Positions 19,070 to 27,669 of a stretch of DNA of 64,000 nt are shown in pieces. Both the position numbers and the translations under genes were made by a program. The notes under the pieces were generated by a model, which did not search any database, had not been told where the DNA came from, and worked only from the letters and a program-made list of their open reading frames with translations. The stretch is from Lutispora thermophila DSM 19022 (GTDB lineage Bacteria > Bacillota > Clostridia > Lutisporales > Lutisporaceae). The stretch lies in the NCBI RefSeq assembly GCF_900142105.1, contig NZ_FQZS01000006.1:124001-188000 (forward strand). The letters run 5' to 3'. Each line of letters opens with the position of its first letter. Within the stretch, counting starts at the first letter, position 1.

Positions 19070-21232
19070 ATGAAAAAGATAAGTACAAAAATAATTGCAT
19101 TATTGGGATTATTAGTGTTTTTTGTATGCTTGGGTCTGGGACTGGTGGCATATATTACATCCTATAACTCACTGGTAGCTGTTTTAAAAGAAACGATGCC
19201 GAAAGTTGCCATGGAGGCATCAATAACCATAGAAGATGGAGTACAAAACCAATTTAACAAATTGAATATAATTGCATCATTAGACTATATGAATATATTG
19301 AACAATCCTGAAGCAGATAATTCAGCATTAAGGACTATATTATCTGATGAAGTGAAAAGATCAGGACATAAGAAAATGATGTTGATAGGAAAAGATGGAC
19401 AAGCTTTATGCGATAACGGCACATTTGCAGACATGAGAGGAAATGTCATCTTTGAAAAAGCATTATCGGGAAAGGCAGTTGTTTCGGATCCTATGCTGGA
19501 CGATAATGGTACAGAAATTATTATGATATATGCTGTCCCAGTAAAAGTTGATGGTGAAATAGCAGGTGTACTCATGGCAATAAGAGATGGCATGGAGTTA
19601 AGTGATTTTGCCGGGAGAATTAAGTTTGGAGAGACTGGAGAGGCTTTTATAATAAACAGTCAAGGCCATACTATTGCTCATGCCGATAAAAATCTTCTAT
19701 CACAAATAATAGCAACTGCAAGGAAAACTGATTCAAGTTCTTCAGCCTCGGTTATTATTAATGAACCTGATACAGTATCTTCAGCAACCATAACAGCTGA
19801 TACTGTTACTTCTGCCTCTGCTAAAGACCATGAAGATGTTATGGAAGAGAAAACTCCTTCTCAATCGGAACATGAAGAAAATATAAACAGCAAACTGGGC
19901 TTTGATGGACTTGGCGATATAAAGCAACAAATGATGAAAGGCAATGCTGATTTTGGAGAATACAAATACAATGGCATTGCAAAAGTGTTAGGTTATGCGC
20001 CAATTAAAGCTTATGGTTGGTCCATTGCCGTTGTAATTGATAAAGAAGAAATGCTATCAGGATTATCGGCATTGAAACAAACTTTTTTAATTATATCTTC
20101 ATTATTTCTAATTGGTGGACTTGTGATTGCCTTCTTAATCGGGAAAAATATTTCAAAGCCTATAACTTACTTGTCACAGGAATGCAATATTATGTCATCT
20201 GGAGATTTTTCAAGAGTAGTGGAAGAAAAATATACAAGAAGGCATGACGAAATAGGTGGTCTGGCAAGAGGGTTCAATAATATAAATGTAAAGGTTTCGA
20301 AGATAATTAGAAATGTTGTTGAAGAAGCTCACATGGTTGGTAAGGCAATTGAAAATGTCAATGGAAATATGACTGCACTGACTTCTGAGATAGACTTTAT
20401 GTCTAGTATTATAAATAAGCTATCTTCAAAAATGGATGAAAATTCTGCTATGGCGGAAGAAATGAGTGCTGCTTCCAGCGAAATTGAGGGGGCGATTGAT
20501 TCCATAGCAAGTAAAACCCAAGATGGTGCGGAATCTGTAGAAGAAGTAAGGATGAGAGCCGAGGAACTTAAAACTATTGTAATAGATTCTCAAAAAAGGG
20601 CACAGGAAATTGGATCGAATGTTGCAGTTAAGCTGAGAGAAGCAATAGAGAAATCAAAGAACGTTGAAAAAATAAAGATATTATCTGATGGGATTATAAA
20701 AATAGCATCACAAACAAACCTTCTTGCATTAAATGCAGCAATAGAAGCTTCTCAGGCAGGAAGTGCAGGAGCAGGTTTTGCTGTCGTTGCTGGAGAAATA
20801 CGAAACTTGGCGGAGAATTCAAAGCAAATCGCCAATGAAATTCATAGTGTAACAACACTGGTATTAGAATCAGTTCAGGACCTTGCCGTAAGCGCTGAAG
20901 AGGTATTAGAGTTTCTGGATAATAAGGTCGTAAGGGATTATGATATGCTTGTTGTTACAGGGGAGCAATATAGCAATGATGCTCAATTTATCAATGATAT
21001 GGTAGCAAACCTAAGAGCTAATACGGAACAGCTATATGCTTCTGTTCGAAACATGGTAAAGGCTATTAATGATATAGCAGCAGCATCAGAAGAAGGCGCT
21101 ACAGAAACTGGAGATTTAGCAAATGAAGCCGCTGCTGTAGTTAGAAGAACAAACGAAGTATTGGAAAAAACCAATGATGTCAATAAAAGTGCAGAAAGAT
21201 TGTTGGAACTTGTATCAATATTTAAAGTATAA
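19070..21232 (+). CDS. Methyl-accepting chemotaxis protein, Cache type, divergent tip
   Basis: A 720-residue receptor with two membrane helices (about 8-30 and 340-362) around a Cache-type extracellular sensor, a HAMP domain and a signalling coiled coil. Residues about 217-277 form a Ser/Thr/Glu-rich insertion inside the sensor. The hairpin tip reads [19 protein letters not shown], differing from the canonical EAARAG of the two other receptors, and the EFGKY tail is absent. It may belong to a different receptor class and contact CheA less well or differently. AGGATGATGAT precedes the ATG. The ligand is unknown; Cache domains often bind amino or organic acids. Confidence 0.9.
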   Translation: MKKISTKIIALLGLLVFFVCLGLGLVAYITSYNSLVAVLKETMPKVAMEASITIEDGVQNQFNKLNIIASLDYMNILNNPEADNSALRTILSDEVKRSGHKKMMLIGKDGQALCDNGTFADMRGNVIFEKALSGKAVVSDPMLDDNGTEIIMIYAVPVKVDGEIAGVLMAIRDGMELSDFAGRIKFGETGEAFIINSQGHTIAHADKNLLSQIIATARKTDSSSSASVIINEPDTVSSATITADTVTSASAKDHEDVMEEKTPSQSEHEENINSKLGFDGLGDIKQQMMKGNADFGEYKYNGIAKVLGYAPIKAYGWSIAVVIDKEEMLSGLSALKQTFLIISSLFLIGGLVIAFLIGKNISKPITYLSQECNIMSSGDFSRVVEEKYTRRHDEIGGLARGFNNINVKVSKIIRNVVEEAHMVGKAIENVNGNMTALTSEIDFMSSIINKLSSKMDENSAMAEEMSAASSEIEGAIDSIASKTQDGAESVEEVRMRAEELKTIVIDSQKRAQEIGSNVAVKLREAIEKSKNVEKIKILSDGIIKIASQTNLLALNAAIEASQAGSAGAGFAVVAGEIRNLAENSKQIANEIHSVTTLVLESVQDLAVSAEEVLEFLDNKVVRDYDMLVVTGEQYSNDAQFINDMVANLRANTEQLYASVRNMVKAINDIAAASEEGATETGDLANEAAAVVRRTNEVLEKTNDVNKSAERLLELVSIFKV

Positions 21233-21345
21233 ATCGGTTTTCAGCTTCAATTGCTGTGTATATAAGAGAGCGAATATGAAAAGTTTAAAATAGATTCAAT
21301 AATATGACAATGAAATAGTTACGGTAAAATAGTTCATAAGTTAAT

Positions 21346-21384
21346 GACTTTTCCAATGATGTAATTCTGGAGAAGTCTTTTTTT
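21346..21384 (+). terminator. Terminator of the Cache receptor gene
   Basis: Stem GACTTTTCC (21346-21354) / GGAGAAGTC (21369-21377), nine pairs with one G-T, followed by seven T. The next dispersed repeat copy starts in the T run. Confidence 0.85.
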
Positions 21385-21493
21385 ATAACCCATAGGAAAG
21401 TATAATTCTAACTTAATATTAATTTTCAGTAATGGGTTTCAGGAAAGGCGTCTTTGATTGCTATAAAATGCTTCCCAATGAAGCTTTTCTTAT
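21382..21493 (+). repeat. Dispersed structured repeat, copy B
   Basis: ACCCAT (21388-21393) pairs with ATGGGT (21432-21437), enclosing GGAAAGTATAATT. A second hairpin, GGAAAGG to CTTTTCTT, has AAATGCTTCC at 21466-21475 in its loop. It is the clearest copy of the first stem. It follows a terminator directly, as do copies A, C and D. Confidence 0.75.
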
Positions 21494-21590
21494 CATTAAA
21501 ACCTGATTAGATACAAATTGCTATAATTCTTTTTCTACAACTGTAAATTCCTTAAGAAAAATGATTTGCCTCTAATATTGCTATAAACAT

Positions 21591-21657
21591 AGACAAAATA
21601 CGACAATTAAAATTAATATACGACAAAATAGAACAATAATTGACAATTCTATACAAT
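21591..21657 (+). promoter_or_regulatory. Phased GACAA-type direct repeats
   Basis: The tetramer ACAA occurs at 21593, 21603, 21623, 21633, 21643 and 21653, that is at 10-base steps with only 21613 missing. The extended form CGACAA or TGACAA falls at 21601, 21621 and 21641, exactly 20 bases apart. The repeats run into the -35 box of the promoter at 21640. Same-face spacing suggests a multi-site activator array or intrinsically curved DNA. No factor can be named. Confidence 0.55.
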
Positions 21658-21668
21658 TATAGTATGAT
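21640..21668 (+). promoter_or_regulatory. Sigma-A promoter in the gene-poor region
   Basis: TTGACA (21640-21645), 17 bases, TATGAT (21663-21668). Transcription would start near 21675 and run toward cheW copy 2, giving a leader of about 620 bases, or make an untranslated RNA. Confidence 0.65.
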
Positions 21669-21674
21669 GAAATT

Positions 21675-22294
21675 ATTCGCAAAGAAAATAATGTAAAAAA
21701 GGTTAGTAATATTGTGCAAAAAGTTTTGTGCAATTGCTTATTGCATGAAATATAGGTAGTTTTCTAAGACAGTGGATTTCCATATTAAAACGCTCAATCC
21801 AATTAGTTATATAAACTCATTAACGATTTGCTCCTAAAACTAGAAATAAGTAAACATCAATCATCATAAAACATTGTAATATAATTATGATTTAGGACTT
21901 TTTCTATTTTTGGTTTAGTTTATATAAACGTTTTAGTAAGAACTTCAGTGTATAAAAAGTTATCTGTCATAAGTACATTAACATGTTGGTACCTGATATT
22001 CGTTTTGGATAAATGCGTTTTATAAACTTTACAACTTTGGGTATTTCTAACTACCTTATAAAAATAATGGAGAATTTCCTTGGCTATGGTGATTGATTGG
22101 CTTAGTTGCTGATTATTATGACTTAGTCTCCGGAAATTCTCTATTTTCATTTGGTCAAAATATTGACTTTTCATTTGCCCATGGCTTTTTGATGTGTTTC
22201 AATTTCATATTTGATATAGGAGGTTATATAAATGAAGAAATTAGGGCTTTAGGATAGATGGTCAAATGTAATCATTAAAAGGGGAGTGGTCACT
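21675..22294. other. Gene-poor region with decayed frame and long inverted repeat
   Basis: No convincing gene. A minus-strand frame of 84 codons (21920-22174) has no ribosome site and matches nothing I recognise; it could be a remnant of a mobile gene. GAGAATTTCC (22070-22079) and GGAAATTCTC (22132-22141) form a 10-base inverted repeat around 52 bases. GGAGG at about 22220 precedes an ATG (22231) whose frame ends after six codons. Confidence 0.4.
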
Positions 22295-22783
22295 ATGACA
22301 GAAACTTTAGATCAAAACATTATGGAAAAGGATACTCTAGGTGATAGGTTTTTAACCTTTCAGCTAGATAAAGAAGTCTATGGAATTGAAATCAGGAATG
22401 TGACAGAAATAATAGGAATACAAGCAATAACTGAGGTACCTGAACTGCCAGACTATATTCGGGGCATTATTAATCTTAGAGGCAAAATTATTCCGGTTAT
22501 GGATGTAAGGCTACGTTTTAAGAAAAATTTCAGAGAGTATAATGATAGAACCTGCGTGATAGTAGTGAATATTCATGAGCAAACCATTGGATTGGTTGTA
22601 GACAGTGTATCAGAGGTTATCTCGATCCCGGAAACAGAGATTGTTGCTCCCCCGGAAGTAGGAAAGGAGGGTAATAAATATATTAAAGGAATAGGAAAAC
22701 AAGGAAATGAGGTGAAGCTACTATTGGATTGTGAAAAGCTATTAAACCATCAGGATGCGGAATACTTAAATAAAATAAATTAA
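22295..22783 (+). CDS. cheW: Chemotaxis coupling protein CheW (copy 2)
   Basis: A 162-residue CheW domain closely similar to the copy at 8910, with the same [17 protein letters not shown] and [16 protein letters not shown] blocks. ATG 22295 is preferred over an in-frame GTG at 22286 because AGGGGAG lies 8 bases before it. It is followed after 25 bases by an mcp whose product resembles the receptor at 9427. The cheW-mcp pair has therefore been duplicated as a unit. It probably couples the second receptor to the single CheA coded here. Confidence 0.94.
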   Translation: MTETLDQNIMEKDTLGDRFLTFQLDKEVYGIEIRNVTEIIGIQAITEVPELPDYIRGIINLRGKIIPVMDVRLRFKKNFREYNDRTCVIVVNIHEQTIGLVVDSVSEVISIPETEIVAPPEVGKEGNKYIKGIGKQGNEVKLLLDCEKLLNHQDAEYLNKIN

Positions 22784-22808
22784 GATGAACAGCAGGGAGG
22801 ATACATAT

Positions 22809-24539
22809 ATGAAATGGTTTTATAACATGAAAATCGGAGCAAAGCTAATTGTTAGCTTTATCATCGTTGCGTTAATTTCAGGAATAGTAGGTGTTGTCGG
22901 TATTGCAAACATAAATAAAATAGATGAAAATGACACTATTCTATATGAAAATATGACGGTTCCACTTTCTGAAGTAGCAGATATTGCTAGATGGTTTCAA
23001 AGGGCAAGAGTAAACGCAAGAGACTTAATACTTTATGATACACCAGCAGATATTCAAAAAGCATATTCAGAAGTTCAAGATTATCTCAGTGAAATAGATA
23101 AATTAGCAGAAAGTTTTGAAAAAACAATTGTCCAAGAAGAAGTACAAGTAAATTTCCAGCAATTTAAAAAGGCAATGACTGAGTTTGATAAAAAATTGGA
23201 TGTACTATTGGAGATTTGCTTGAAAAATAGAGATGAAGAGGCTTTTGCTTATACAAAGGGAGAGCTACAGACCAGCGCAGATGATGTACGAGAATCAATC
23301 GACAAGCTTATAGAATTAAAGGTCAGTGGTGCAAAGAATCAATCAGACACCAATAGTGCTACAGCAGATACAGCAGTAGTTACTATGATCATAGTTATAG
23401 CAGCGGCTATGATAGTTGCAATTTCTCTTGGAATATTTATTAGTCGTACCATAAGCAATCCAATGAGAAAGCTTCTTGTTGCAGCAGATAAGATTGCAGA
23501 TGGAGATTTAGATGTATATGTTGATATACATACTAAAGATGAAGTAGGAAATCTTGCCACTGCATTCAATAAGATGGCAGATAATCTTAATGACGTAGTA
23601 TCAAATATTAATATTGCATCCGAACAGGTAGCTGAAAGCGCAAAGCAAGTTTCTGATTCAAGCATAGCTTTATCTCAAGGAGCAACTGAGCAGGCAAGTA
23701 CTATTGAAGAATTAACTTCATCATTGGAAGAAATCGCTGCTCAAACTAAACTTAATGCGGATAATTCAAACCAGGCTAGTTCTCTTGCTGAAATAGCAAA
23801 AGATAATGCAGTACAAGGAAATATGCAAATGGATGACATGCTGAAAGCTATGGAGCAAATAAACACATCCTCTAATAATATATCTAAAATTATTAAAGTA
23901 ATCGATGATATTGCTTTCCAAACAAACATACTTGCTTTAAATGCTGCTGTAGAAGCGGCAAGAGCGGGACAATATGGAAAAGGTTTTGCTGTTGTGGCGG
24001 AAGAGGTTAGAAACTTGGCAGCAAGAAGCTCTAATGCTGCAAAGGAAACCACTGAAATGATTGAAGACTCTATTAAGAATGTAGAAAAAGGTACAGATAT
24101 TGCCAAAAAGACTTCAGAAGCCCTAAATAGAATTGTTGACGATGTTTCTAAAGTTGCAACACTAATTGGAGACATTGCAGCTGCTTCTAATGAGCAAGCT
24201 TCCGGTATTGAGCAGGTAAATCAGGGAATTATGATGGTATCGGAAGTAGTGCAAAAGAATTCAGCAACTGCTGAGGAGAGTGCAACGGCAAGTGAGGAGC
24301 TTTCAACTCAGGCTGATGCATTGAAAGAACAAGTGTTCAAATTTAAGTTAAGAAAATCGGGCAATAGCATAAATTACAACGGAGGAACAAGGAATTCAGA
24401 CCAAGGTATAATTAAGATGTTTGATAATATGTCAGAAAATAAAGGATTAAAGATAAACAATAAAGATGAATCATCAGAATCATCAGATGCTAAGCCGAAG
24501 AGAATCATTTTAAGCGATAAAGAATTCGGAAAATACTAA
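22809..24539 (+). CDS. Methyl-accepting chemotaxis protein, 4HB type, with EFGKY tail (copy 2)
   Basis: A 576-residue receptor with the same plan as that at 9427: membrane helix, four-helix-bundle sensor, membrane helix (about 190-212), HAMP, and a coiled coil with the canonical tip [20 protein letters not shown]. It ends in LSDKEFGKY. The sensor is diverged from copy 1 while tip and tail are conserved, as expected for a changed ligand and kept partners. ATG 22809 has GGGAGG 8 bases upstream; the longer frame from 22785 lacks one. Confidence 0.93.
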   Translation: MKWFYNMKIGAKLIVSFIIVALISGIVGVVGIANINKIDENDTILYENMTVPLSEVADIARWFQRARVNARDLILYDTPADIQKAYSEVQDYLSEIDKLAESFEKTIVQEEVQVNFQQFKKAMTEFDKKLDVLLEICLKNRDEEAFAYTKGELQTSADDVRESIDKLIELKVSGAKNQSDTNSATADTAVVTMIIVIAAAMIVAISLGIFISRTISNPMRKLLVAADKIADGDLDVYVDIHTKDEVGNLATAFNKMADNLNDVVSNINIASEQVAESAKQVSDSSIALSQGATEQASTIEELTSSLEEIAAQTKLNADNSNQASSLAEIAKDNAVQGNMQMDDMLKAMEQINTSSNNISKIIKVIDDIAFQTNILALNAAVEAARAGQYGKGFAVVAEEVRNLAARSSNAAKETTEMIEDSIKNVEKGTDIAKKTSEALNRIVDDVSKVATLIGDIAAASNEQASGIEQVNQGIMMVSEVVQKNSATAEESATASEELSTQADALKEQVFKFKLRKSGNSINYNGGTRNSDQGIIKMFDNMSENKGLKINNKDESSESSDAKPKRIILSDKEFGKY

Positions 24540-24559
24540 AGCAATATTCAATTTTTTAT

Positions 24560-24605
24560 AAGCTAGAGGATAGGAAATTGCTATCCTCTAGCTTTGATAT
24601 TTTTA
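24560..24605 (+). terminator. Terminator of the cheW2-mcp2 operon
   Basis: Perfect 14-base stem AAGCTAGAGGATAG / CTATCCTCTAGCTT with a 7-base loop. The T run is split (TTTGATATTTTT). The remainder to 24843 has no other feature I can support. Confidence 0.8.
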
Positions 24606-24843
24606 AACATGAAATATTAAGCATATCATAACACAAGAAGCCCAGGATTCTAAACTTTCGGAGCTGTTATTCAATTTTAATAAGCATATGATGTCGAAAA
24701 TAGTCAATTTTTAGACTACTACTTCTTATGTAAACTATTGTATAATATGAAAAGTGAAAGATGTAGTTGGCAAAGTTTTTGATCGGCGAATGAAAATGCA
24801 ATTATGGATAAAAGATGATAGTAAAAGTTGGAGGTCAAATGAA

Positions 24844-25620
24844 ATGGTTTTATATTTTTCAGGTACAGGCAACACAGAATATATAGCAAAATTGATTGCT
24901 GATGGATTAAATGACGAATGCTTAGATTTGTTTGATAGAATTAGGAGTAACGATAAATCACCTTTGTACTCAGAAAAAACTTATGTAATTTGTGCGCCTA
25001 TATATGTTTGTGAAATGCCAATATTTTTAGTTAAGTACTTAAAATCAATAAAATTTAACGGAAATAGGAAAGTATATTTTGTTTTTACAAGTGGTGGTTA
25101 TTGTGGCAGTGCAAAGGTCCAAGCAAAACTGTTTTCAATGAGAAAAAATTTAAAATGTTTAGGCTGCGTGGAATTTGTAATGCCGCGTAATTATGTTGCA
25201 AATAACAGATATGCTATGGATGAAGAAGACGTAATTCATTCGAAAATTTCAAAAGCTACAAAGAAGGTAAAGCAAGTTGTTGAAGATATGAAAAATGAGA
25301 GAAAACTCAAATCCCGTCATGTGTGGCTTTTTGAAACTTTGATAATTGCTCCTTTTGCACCAGTTTGGACACGGTATAAGCTGGTTGCAAAGGATTTTTA
25401 TACCACGGATCAATGTGTAGGATGTAAAATATGTGAAAAAGTTTGTCCTTTTAATAATATAAAAGTTGTTGATAAAAAGCCTAAATGGGGAGAAAGATGC
25501 ACTCATTGCATGGCATGCATTGCCAAATGCCCAAAAAAAGCAATAGAATATGGTAATAAGACCCAGGATAAGCCAAGATATCTTTTAAAAAATTATGTTC
25601 CTGCAAAGATTAATGATTAA
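24844..25620 (+). CDS. EFR1 family flavodoxin-ferredoxin protein (copy 1)
   Basis: A 258-residue fusion of a flavodoxin-like domain and a two-cluster ferredoxin. The N-terminal FSGTGNTEYIA is the FMN phosphate loop. Two 4Fe-4S motifs near the C-terminus read CVGCKICEKVCP and CTHCMACIAKCP. It should shuttle electrons between ferredoxin and flavin partners; the partner is unknown. ATG 24844 is chosen because GGAGG lies 9 bases before it; the frame upstream to 24754 has no site. A second family member is at 39830. Confidence 0.85.
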   Translation: MVLYFSGTGNTEYIAKLIADGLNDECLDLFDRIRSNDKSPLYSEKTYVICAPIYVCEMPIFLVKYLKSIKFNGNRKVYFVFTSGGYCGSAKVQAKLFSMRKNLKCLGCVEFVMPRNYVANNRYAMDEEDVIHSKISKATKKVKQVVEDMKNERKLKSRHVWLFETLIIAPFAPVWTRYKLVAKDFYTTDQCVGCKICEKVCPFNNIKVVDKKPKWGERCTHCMACIAKCPKKAIEYGNKTQDKPRYLLKNYVPAKIND

Positions 25621-25685
25621 TTATAGGACAATCTGGAGATCATGCAAGGCAACCTGGGAATGGAGAAGTAAAATAAGGAGAACAT

Positions 25686-25932
25686 ATGATTCGCAAGGAT
25701 GTCATAGAAAAAGCCGGAAGTGTTCCGGAAATTTTGCTTACATTTTACTAATGCTACATTGATTGATGCTTCAAATATAAAATTCTTGGATAGGTGCAGA
25801 AATCTTGTGACTATTGTCAGCATAGAAGGTTCAGGAGAGATAACTGATGATAGGCGTGGTATGGGTGTTTATAATAAAGGTTTCCTTCAGTGTGACAAGG
25901 AGATGAAGAAGAAAATATCGCTGAAAGCTTGA
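25686..25932 (+). pseudogene. Possible decayed small gene
   Basis: AAGGAG precedes ATG 25686, which opens a 21-codon frame ending at TAA 25749-25751. The sequence continues open in another frame to 25932. Joining the two would give about 80 residues, but I do not recognise the product, so a frameshifted gene is only a possibility. The rest of 25621-25999 is otherwise empty. Confidence 0.25.
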
Positions 25933-25999
25933 ATAAAAAGACACATTATATCATCTTAATGAATATTATAATCTATAATAATCATTAAGGAGAGAGATC

Positions 26000-26809
26000 A
26001 TGGGATATTATGTTTATGTGAATAATGTAAACATATTTGTTGAAGACTTGAATCCAGAATCTAAAAAGGCAATACTGTTTTTACATGGTTGGCCAGGCAG
26101 TCATGATCTTTTTGAATATCAGTTTGATAAGTTGCCGGAGCTGGGTTATAGATGTATTGGAATCGATACAAGAGGTTTCGGTATGTCGGATAAACCTTTT
26201 AATGGATATGACTATGATACTCTATCAGATGATGTGAGGGGTGTTGTTGAAGCCTTATGTTTACGGGATTTTATTTTAGTCGGACATTCTACCGGCGGTG
26301 CAATAGCAGTAAGATACATGGGACGTCATAAAGGATATGGAGTAAAAAAGCTGGTTCTTATTGCAGCTGCTGCTCCAAGTCTGATAAAACGTCCTGATTT
26401 TCCGTATGGCATTGATAAAGAGCAGGTAATACAGATGATAGAAGATACCTATAATGATCGTCCTCAAATGCTCAGGAATTTTGGAGAAAGGTTTTTCTTT
26501 CAACATACATCAGAAGCCTTTTCAGATTGGTTTTTTCATCTAGGTTTGCAGGCAGCAGGATGGGCAACAGCGGCCGTGGCAAAGACATGGATTAGAGAAG
26601 TATTGTTTGATGATATGAAAGCTATTGATGTGCCTACTTTAATCATACATGGAACTCATGATAAAGTAGTTCCTTTTCACATAGCTGAGGTGCAAAAAAA
26701 GATGATACGAAGCTCTAGGTTGTTACCTCTTGAATTATCAGGTCATGGATCTTTTTATGATCAGAAGGAAGAGTTCAATACTTCATTAGTTAGATTTATA
26801 GAAGATTAA
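26000..26809 (+). CDS. Alpha/beta hydrolase
   Basis: A 269-residue serine hydrolase of the alpha/beta fold. The oxyanion-hole HGWPGS is near residue 29. The nucleophile elbow is GHSTGG, the catalytic Asp lies in HGTHDKVVP and the His in SGHGSF near the C-terminus. The triad is complete. Related proteins include haloperoxidase-like enzymes, esterases and epoxide hydrolases, so the substrate is open. No signal peptide, hence cytoplasmic. AAGGAGAG lies ahead of the ATG. Monocistronic. Confidence 0.88.
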   Translation: MGYYVYVNNVNIFVEDLNPESKKAILFLHGWPGSHDLFEYQFDKLPELGYRCIGIDTRGFGMSDKPFNGYDYDTLSDDVRGVVEALCLRDFILVGHSTGGAIAVRYMGRHKGYGVKKLVLIAAAAPSLIKRPDFPYGIDKEQVIQMIEDTYNDRPQMLRNFGERFFFQHTSEAFSDWFFHLGLQAAGWATAAVAKTWIREVLFDDMKAIDVPTLIIHGTHDKVVPFHIAEVQKKMIRSSRLLPLELSGHGSFYDQKEEFNTSLVRFIED

Positions 26810-26875
26810 TTAATTTACACTTCCAGAACCATCGAAAATATTGAAATTTGTAAAATTAAACGAATATTCATGTTC

Positions 26876-26924
26876 AATATACCCTTTGTATGTTTCTGTA
26901 AGAACATATAAGGGTATATTTTTT
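26876..26924 (+). terminator. Terminator of the hydrolase gene
   Basis: AATATACCCTT (26876-26886) pairs with AAGGGTATATT (26910-26920), extended by TATGTT/AACATA, and is followed by TTTT. Confidence 0.85.
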
Positions 26925-26999
26925 GCAAGAATTTTCATTTCTTATAGCTATTTCTCTATAGCACAATATATCTCAATGAGCAAAAATTGCTAATAGGTA

Positions 27000-27053
27000 T
27001 TGAAATAAATAAAAATGAATGATAAAATATCAATAAGAATGATAATCATTTTC
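27000..27053 (+). promoter_or_regulatory. feo promoter with overlapping Fur box
   Basis: TTGAAA (27000-27005), 17 bases, TAAAAT (27023-27028). Directly over the expected start lies AAGAATGATAATCATTTTC (27035-27053), which matches 16 of 19 positions of the Fur consensus. Iron-loaded Fur should block transcription. The leader to feoA is then about 235 bases and shows no clear structure. Confidence 0.85.
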
Positions 27054-27272
27054 AATTAACTTGTACATACTGTAGGTTAGAATTTTCTGTGAGAATATAT
27101 GAAATCATTGATTATTCCGTTTTCTCAAAGCTCTTAAAAATAAACTTCAGGAAAGTATATGAAAATGTGCATGAATAGAACAAGAGATATGTAATGCCGT
27201 TATAAGATTTGAGAAAAATCATTTATGTAAAAAATGATTTTGATATATATTATAAATTTTGGAGGTATATTT

Positions 27273-27557
27273 ATGGAGAGTGTTATAAGGAATAGACATA
27301 TAACTAGAGAATTAAACAGAAGAGAAGGGGCAGATGCACCATTGATGAATTTAACACAGGCAAAAGTTAATACAGAATACGTTATAAAGGAAATTAGAAC
27401 AAATGATAAAGAACTAAAGGATTTTTTATTTACATTGGGTTGTTATGAAGGAGAAACAGTGACTGTCATATCCGTACTTGCTGATAATTACATAATTTCA
27501 GTAAAAGATGCAAGGTATAGTATAGACAAGGATTTGACTAATGTAATTATAATATAG
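27273..27557 (+). CDS. feoA: Ferrous iron transport protein A
   Basis: A 94-residue SH3-like FeoA domain protein that assists FeoB. The core from about residue 28 has the family pattern, with LGCYEGETVTVIS. The first 27 residues are a basic extension longer than usual. ATG 27273 follows GGAGGT; the earlier in-frame ATG at 27234 has no site. feoB starts 112 bases downstream. Confidence 0.85.
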   Translation: MESVIRNRHITRELNRREGADAPLMNLTQAKVNTEYVIKEIRTNDKELKDFLFTLGCYEGETVTVISVLADNYIISVKDARYSIDKDLTNVIII

Positions 27558-27669
27558 CTTTTTAAAGGTATAAGAGTTTAATAAAGGAAGCTTTAAATAT
27601 TAATAACCATAAAAATATATTTCACTAAGTTATTAAAGAGCAGATAAAGAAAGTAGGAGGTAAGTATTT

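Noticed and set aside
21920-22174. Transposase gene remnant on the minus strand
   Set aside because: No DDE motif, terminal repeats or target duplication can be seen, so I keep it only as an unexplained decayed frame.
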